Shown piece by piece: positions 31,988 through 34,609 of a stretch of 34,609 nucleotides of DNA. The notes under the pieces are model-generated. The model ran no database searches. It saw nothing but the letters and a program-made list of their open reading frames with translations, and was not told the origin of the DNA. The translations under genes were made by a program, and so were the position numbers. The stretch covers positions 1-34,609 of the forward strand of contig JBAYMT010000010.1 in the NCBI GenBank assembly GCA_041663305.1, written 5' to 3'. Position 1 is the stretch's first letter, and each line of letters begins with the position of its first letter. This DNA is from Minisyncoccus sp041663305. GTDB lineage: Bacteria > Patescibacteriota > Minisyncoccia > Minisyncoccales > Minisyncoccaceae.

Positions 31988-32878
31988 ATGGAAAATTCTA
32001 AATCTGCTAAATTAGCTTTTTATTATAGCTTGGCATTAGTTACATTAATAATAGGCGCGATATCATTCGGATCAATAATATTTGAATTTATCAATAAGTT
32101 TTTTCCTTTGATTTCAGATAGCTATTATGGTGAAAATCCGGAAATAAAAACTGCCATATCAGGAATAGTAATCGCTTTCCCGATTTTCTATTTCATTAAA
32201 TACATGATTTATAAGGGAATAAGAAAAGGGGAGTTTGATATTAATTCTTCGGTCAGGAAATGGATGACTTATTTCATTATATTTGTTTCTTCGGTAGTTA
32301 TGGTTGGATCATTAATCGGGCTGTTAAATAATTTTTTGGATGGAGAAACTACAAATAATTCAATTCTAAAAATACTGGCTGTTTTGGTCATTTCTTCATC
32401 AATTTTTGGATTTTACTTTTATGACATCAAAAGCAGTAAAATAAATAGAAAATTCAATCTTGTATATTTCATAATTTCTTGCCTTTTGGTTTTGGCAGCT
32501 TTGGTTTCCATATTTTTTATAATAGAATCTCCTAGTGAAGCAAGATCAAGAAAACTAGACCAGCAAGTATTAGCGAATTTTGAAACTATAAAGAGGGGAT
32601 TAGAAATGTATTATAACAACAACAAAAAACTTCCTGAAAATTTGGTCGAGCTAGAAAACCAGAACTATGATTATGTAGACCCTAAGGAGTTTATTGAGGC
32701 ATCAACAGGGGAATATTATGATTATAGGGTTATCGAGGGTAAAAAGTTTGAATTGTGCGCTACATTCAATGCCGCCAGTTCTAAAGACGGGAAAGAAGCA
32801 GGTTATAATTCCATCAATTGGAAGCACGACAAAGGGTATCAATGCATATCCAAAACAGTAGACGAGTGGGCAAAATAG
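31988..32878 (+). CDS. five-helix membrane protein with C-terminal pseudopilin-like domain
   Basis: A 296-residue protein not assigned with certainty. The N-terminal part has hydrophobic helices near 11-36, 54-76, 93-115, 127-146 and 158-179, resembling small CPR membrane domains of the DUF5671 kind (tentative). After the last helix, SEARSRKLDQQVLANFETIK (183-202) and GLEMYYNNNKKLPENL (204-219) look like the start of a type II/IV pseudopilin globular domain, where an Arg/Asp-rich helix leads into a Y-Y-x-x-N-x-x-x-P segment. The domain continues to EWAK with two cysteines (C257, C286) that may form a disulfide outside the cell. There is no prepilin peptidase site, so it is not a pilin itself. 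Confidence 0.7.
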   Translation: MENSKSAKLAFYYSLALVTLIIGAISFGSIIFEFINKFFPLISDSYYGENPEIKTAISGIVIAFPIFYFIKYMIYKGIRKGEFDINSSVRKWMTYFIIFVSSVVMVGSLIGLLNNFLDGETTNNSILKILAVLVISSSIFGFYFYDIKSSKINRKFNLVYFIISCLLVLAALVSIFFIIESPSEARSRKLDQQVLANFETIKRGLEMYYNNNKKLPENLVELENQNYDYVDPKEFIEASTGEYYDYRVIEGKKFELCATFNAASSKDGKEAGYNSINWKHDKGYQCISKTVDEWAK

Positions 32879-32885
32879 TTGAAAG

Positions 32886-32912
32886 CGGGCGAGGTAAGAT
32901 CGCCCGTTTTTT
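32886..32912 (+). terminator. intrinsic terminator before the tRNA
   Basis: CGGGCGA (32886-32892) and TCGCCCG (32900-32906) form a 7-bp stem around GGTAAGA, followed by six T. Confidence 0.88.
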
Positions 32913-32951
32913 AAGGATTAAATTGGATTTTTATGGTTTTGGGGTGGTGGG

Positions 32952-32979
32952 TTGAAAAAAATTGAAAAATGTATATAAT
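32952..32979 (+). promoter_or_regulatory. promoter of tRNA-Asn
   Basis: TTGAAA (32952-32957), 16 bases, perfect TATAAT (32974-32979). Transcription would start about 23 bases before the mature tRNA. Confidence 0.75.
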
Positions 32980-33008
32980 ACATATTGTTAATTTGAAATT
33001 GACAATAT

Positions 33009-33083
33009 TCCGGCGTGGCGCAATGGTAGCGCGGTTGCCTGTTAAGCAATAGGTTGTAGGTTCGAATCCTACCGCCGGAGCCA
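33009..33083 (+). tRNA. tRNA-Asn (anticodon GTT)
   Basis: A complete 75-base cloverleaf. Acceptor stem TCCGGCG (33009-33015) pairs with CGCCGGA. The D-arm is GCGC-AATGGTA-GCGC (33018-33032). The anticodon arm is GTTGC-CTGTTAA-GCAAT with anticodon GTT at 33041-33043. The T-arm is GTAGG-TTCGAAT-CCTAC. The discriminator base is G and CCA is encoded (33081-33083). It has its own promoter and a terminator 10 bases downstream. Its last 15 bases are shared with the 3' end of the recombinase gene on the other strand. Confidence 0.97.
33069..33083. other. candidate attachment-site region: overlap of tRNA-Asn 3' end and recombinase 3' end
   Basis: These 15 bases are at once the tRNA acceptor/CCA end (plus strand) and the codons W-L-R-R-stop of the serine recombinase (minus strand). 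Integrative elements often use a tRNA 3' end as attachment site with the integrase next to it. The exact crossover point cannot be read from one junction. Confidence 0.45.
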
Positions 33084-34609
33084 TATGGGATGAGCAGAGC
33101 CAAAAGCTCTGCTTTTCTCTTTATTTACGGGCTTTTTTGTGAGTTCGAATATTGTTTTTTCGTCCATTTTTTCTCCCGTTATCTCTGATACTCGGTCAAA
33201 GATCATTTTGAATGCTTTATGGTATGAAATCTCGGTTTTTTCTCCATTTATCTTGGTGTTCGAAAATAATAGGGACAAAAGCAATCTTTTATCATTGACC
33301 ATGTTGTCATCGCTCGGATTTTTCGTGTTAAATCGGTTGGTATAAATTCTCCACGCTTGCTTGGCAATCTCTAGTATCGTTCCTCCCATTTCAAAATATT
33401 TAAGATTGGCGTTTTGATGCTTGTCGAGCGTATTCTTTACTTCCTCTTGTTCGGCTTTGTATTGCGTGAATTTCTTTTGGTAAAAGTCCTCGCTAATCTT
33501 TCCGTCTATCTTGTCGTCATAGAGCTTATCAAGTCTTATAGTGACCATTTCGTATCGGCGATTGAGCTCGCCGGTAGCCTTTTCTCGGAATTCTATTTCT
33601 TCGCCATGGCTTTCTTTTAAGGCCTCTTGGACCCAAGAGAGCATATTTTCGGTTGCCTCAACGCCCTTGGGGTTTAAACCACTGATTGTCTGGATTACTT
33701 GGATATCGATGTTTTCCTGCTTAACCCAGTCTCTTTGCTGACAATTTTTGTAATGGTTGCAATGACCGTACCAATTGCCTTTATGCACCTCCCAAGTTAT
33801 CCGGCCACCGCATTCGGCACAGCGGAAGACATTTTTAAACAGCGAATTGTGTTTGTAGTATCTCGGCGTGCCGTTTGAGTGCATTATCTCTTGGCACCGC
33901 ATATATAATTCTTTGGTGATAAGCGGTTCATGTCCGCCTTTGGTTATTTTATTATTCCAGCGGTTCATGCCGTAATAAAATGGATCGCCTAAAAGCTGGT
34001 GGACTCTGGAGTGGCTGACCTTATTTCCTCCCCGAGATCGTAATCCCTCTTGAAAAATAACATCAGCCAATTTCTTGGTCGAATAGCGGTTTGAGCCGTA
34101 GAGGTCAAACATCTTTTTGATGAGTGGTGCTTTGTCCGGATCAATGACATGAATTTTGTGACCTTTTTCGCCGACAGTCTTGTATCCCAATGGCGGTTTG
34201 CTTGGTAGCCAGCCTTGGAATAACTTTTCTTTTTGTCCTTTTCTCACATTCTCGGAAAGCAGACGGATATAATATTCGGCCGTGGCCACTTTTACTCGCC
34301 ACATAAACCATTCGTGCGACTTGGAGTCTTTGTGCAAGACACAGCCCTCTTTCACCAGAATGATTTGATGTTTTTCGTCCGCCAATATCCATTCGTCGAT
34401 TACCGGCACATCGGCGAAGTTACGGGTTAAGCGGTCGGTGGTTTCCACGAAGATAGTGTTGATCTTGGTTTTGGTCACATGTTCCATCATCTCGTGGAAA
34501 ATCTTGCGTTGGATTTTTCCGGCCGCCGATTCTTGAATGGCAAAAACTTTTACCAGATCATAGCCGTTGCGTTCGGCTTGCTCTCGCAAAAGTTTTTCTT
34601 GAGCCGGTA
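33069..34609 (-). CDS. large serine recombinase, N-terminus cut by the window edge
   Basis: A site-specific recombinase of the resolvase/invertase superfamily that cuts and rejoins DNA through a serine intermediate. The frame is open to the right edge: codons before the TTG at 34587-34589 read PAQEKL, normal resolvase-domain sequence, so the protein continues beyond and the catalytic serine is not visible. Visible parts are most of the resolvase domain (IFVETTDRLTRNFADVPVID), the Recombinase domain (KPPLGYKTV to TKELYMRCQEIM), a zinc ribbon (CAECGG and CNHYKNC), and a helical region likely to form coiled coil. The last codons and the TAG stop lie in tRNA-Asn. The DNA is richer in G+C than its neighbours, consistent with recent arrival. 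Confidence 0.93.
   Translation of the reverse strand, partial: PAQEKLLREQAERNGYDLVKVFAIQESAAGKIQRKIFHEMMEHVTKTKINTIFVETTDRLTRNFADVPVIDEWILADEKHQIILVKEGCVLHKDSKSHEWFMWRVKVATAEYYIRLLSENVRKGQKEKLFQGWLPSKPPLGYKTVGEKGHKIHVIDPDKAPLIKKMFDLYGSNRYSTKKLADVIFQEGLRSRGGNKVSHSRVHQLLGDPFYYGMNRWNNKITKGGHEPLITKELYMRCQEIMHSNGTPRYYKHNSLFKNVFRCAECGGRITWEVHKGNWYGHCNHYKNCQQRDWVKQENIDIQVIQTISGLNPKGVEATENMLSWVQEALKESHGEEIEFREKATGELNRRYEMVTIRLDKLYDDKIDGKISEDFYQKKFTQYKAEQEEVKNTLDKHQNANLKYFEMGGTILEIAKQAWRIYTNRFNTKNPSDDNMVNDKRLLLSLLFSNTKINGEKTEISYHKAFKMIFDRVSEITGEKMDEKTIFELTKKPVNKEKSRAFGSAHPIWLRR
33093..33118 (+). terminator. intrinsic terminator of tRNA-Asn, inside the recombinase gene
   Basis: AGCAGAGC (33093-33100), loop CAAAA, GCTCTGCT (33106-33113), followed by TTTTCTCTTT. 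On the opposite strand these bases encode the last residues of the recombinase. Confidence 0.82.

Noticed and set aside
1..34609. CRISPR array, rRNA operon or insertion sequence
   Set aside because: No regularly spaced direct repeats, no rRNA core sequence and no DDE transposase with flanking inverted repeats were seen. The only mobile-element protein is the serine recombinase.

Overview
The window looks like a chromosomal segment from a Patescibacteria (CPR) bacterium, probably from the Parcubacteria/Moranbacteria side, although the lineage is an inference. The reasons are an A+T-rich sequence, compact housekeeping genes, few Shine-Dalgarno sites, short or overlapping gene junctions, divergent versions of universal genes (enolase, DnaG, two FtsZ proteins), a class III ribonucleotide reductase and a ComEC-type protein. 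TAA and TAG end almost all genes. TGA ends one confident gene, so this is the standard bacterial code and not the UGA-glycine code of Gracilibacteria.

Layout. 1-234: window edge with a G+C-richer, hairpin-rich stretch. 235-5784: mostly singly transcribed genes (membrane protein, uracil-DNA glycosylase, GNAT acetyltransferase, alpha/beta hydrolase, an ATP-grasp-like protein isolated by terminators, M20 peptidase, HIT protein), with a 334-bp gap at 2989-3322 holding two terminators. 5802-10523: a small membrane peptide and the run ftsZ1-galU-trxB-eno. 10524-10828: a gap holding a large folded inverted repeat. 10829-15000: glutaredoxin-like protein, GAPDH, signal peptidase I, HisRS, S21 and a YqeY-type protein. 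15092-17851: ybeY-ftsA-ftsZ2. 17974-23252: anaerobic ribonucleotide reductase nrdD, a 92-residue protein carrying a second copy of the NrdD glycyl-radical loop, nrdG, rhomboid protease and comEC. 23288-27267: glycan-related genes (GT-B glycosyltransferase, EamA transporter, membrane-anchored glycosidase-like protein, GT2 glycosyltransferase). 27351-32878: HtrA protease, dnaG-rpoD and a membrane protein with a pilin-like tail. 33009-34609: tRNA-Asn, whose 3' end overlaps the 3' end of a minus-strand large serine recombinase that runs off the right edge. The recombinase probably marks the left end of an integrated element.

How the genes work together. Glycolysis (GAPDH, enolase), UDP-glucose supply (GalU) and glycosyltransferases feed surface glycans. 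NrdD, its apparent spare glycyl-radical part and NrdG make deoxynucleotides without oxygen. TrxR and a glutaredoxin-like protein form a probable thiol system. FtsA with two FtsZ proteins drives division. DnaG, sigma-70, HisRS, S21 and YbeY support replication, transcription and translation.

Most notable: (1) the stand-alone NrdD glycyl-radical peptide, nearly identical in DNA to the nrdD 3' end; (2) two FtsZ paralogues in which the copy beside ftsA lacks the C-terminal anchor peptide while the remote copy has it; (3) a large serine recombinase whose stop codon lies inside tRNA-Asn; (4) several promoters whose -10 box sits 6-14 bases before ATG, implying leaderless or near-leaderless mRNAs; (5) a multi-branched inverted repeat behind enolase.
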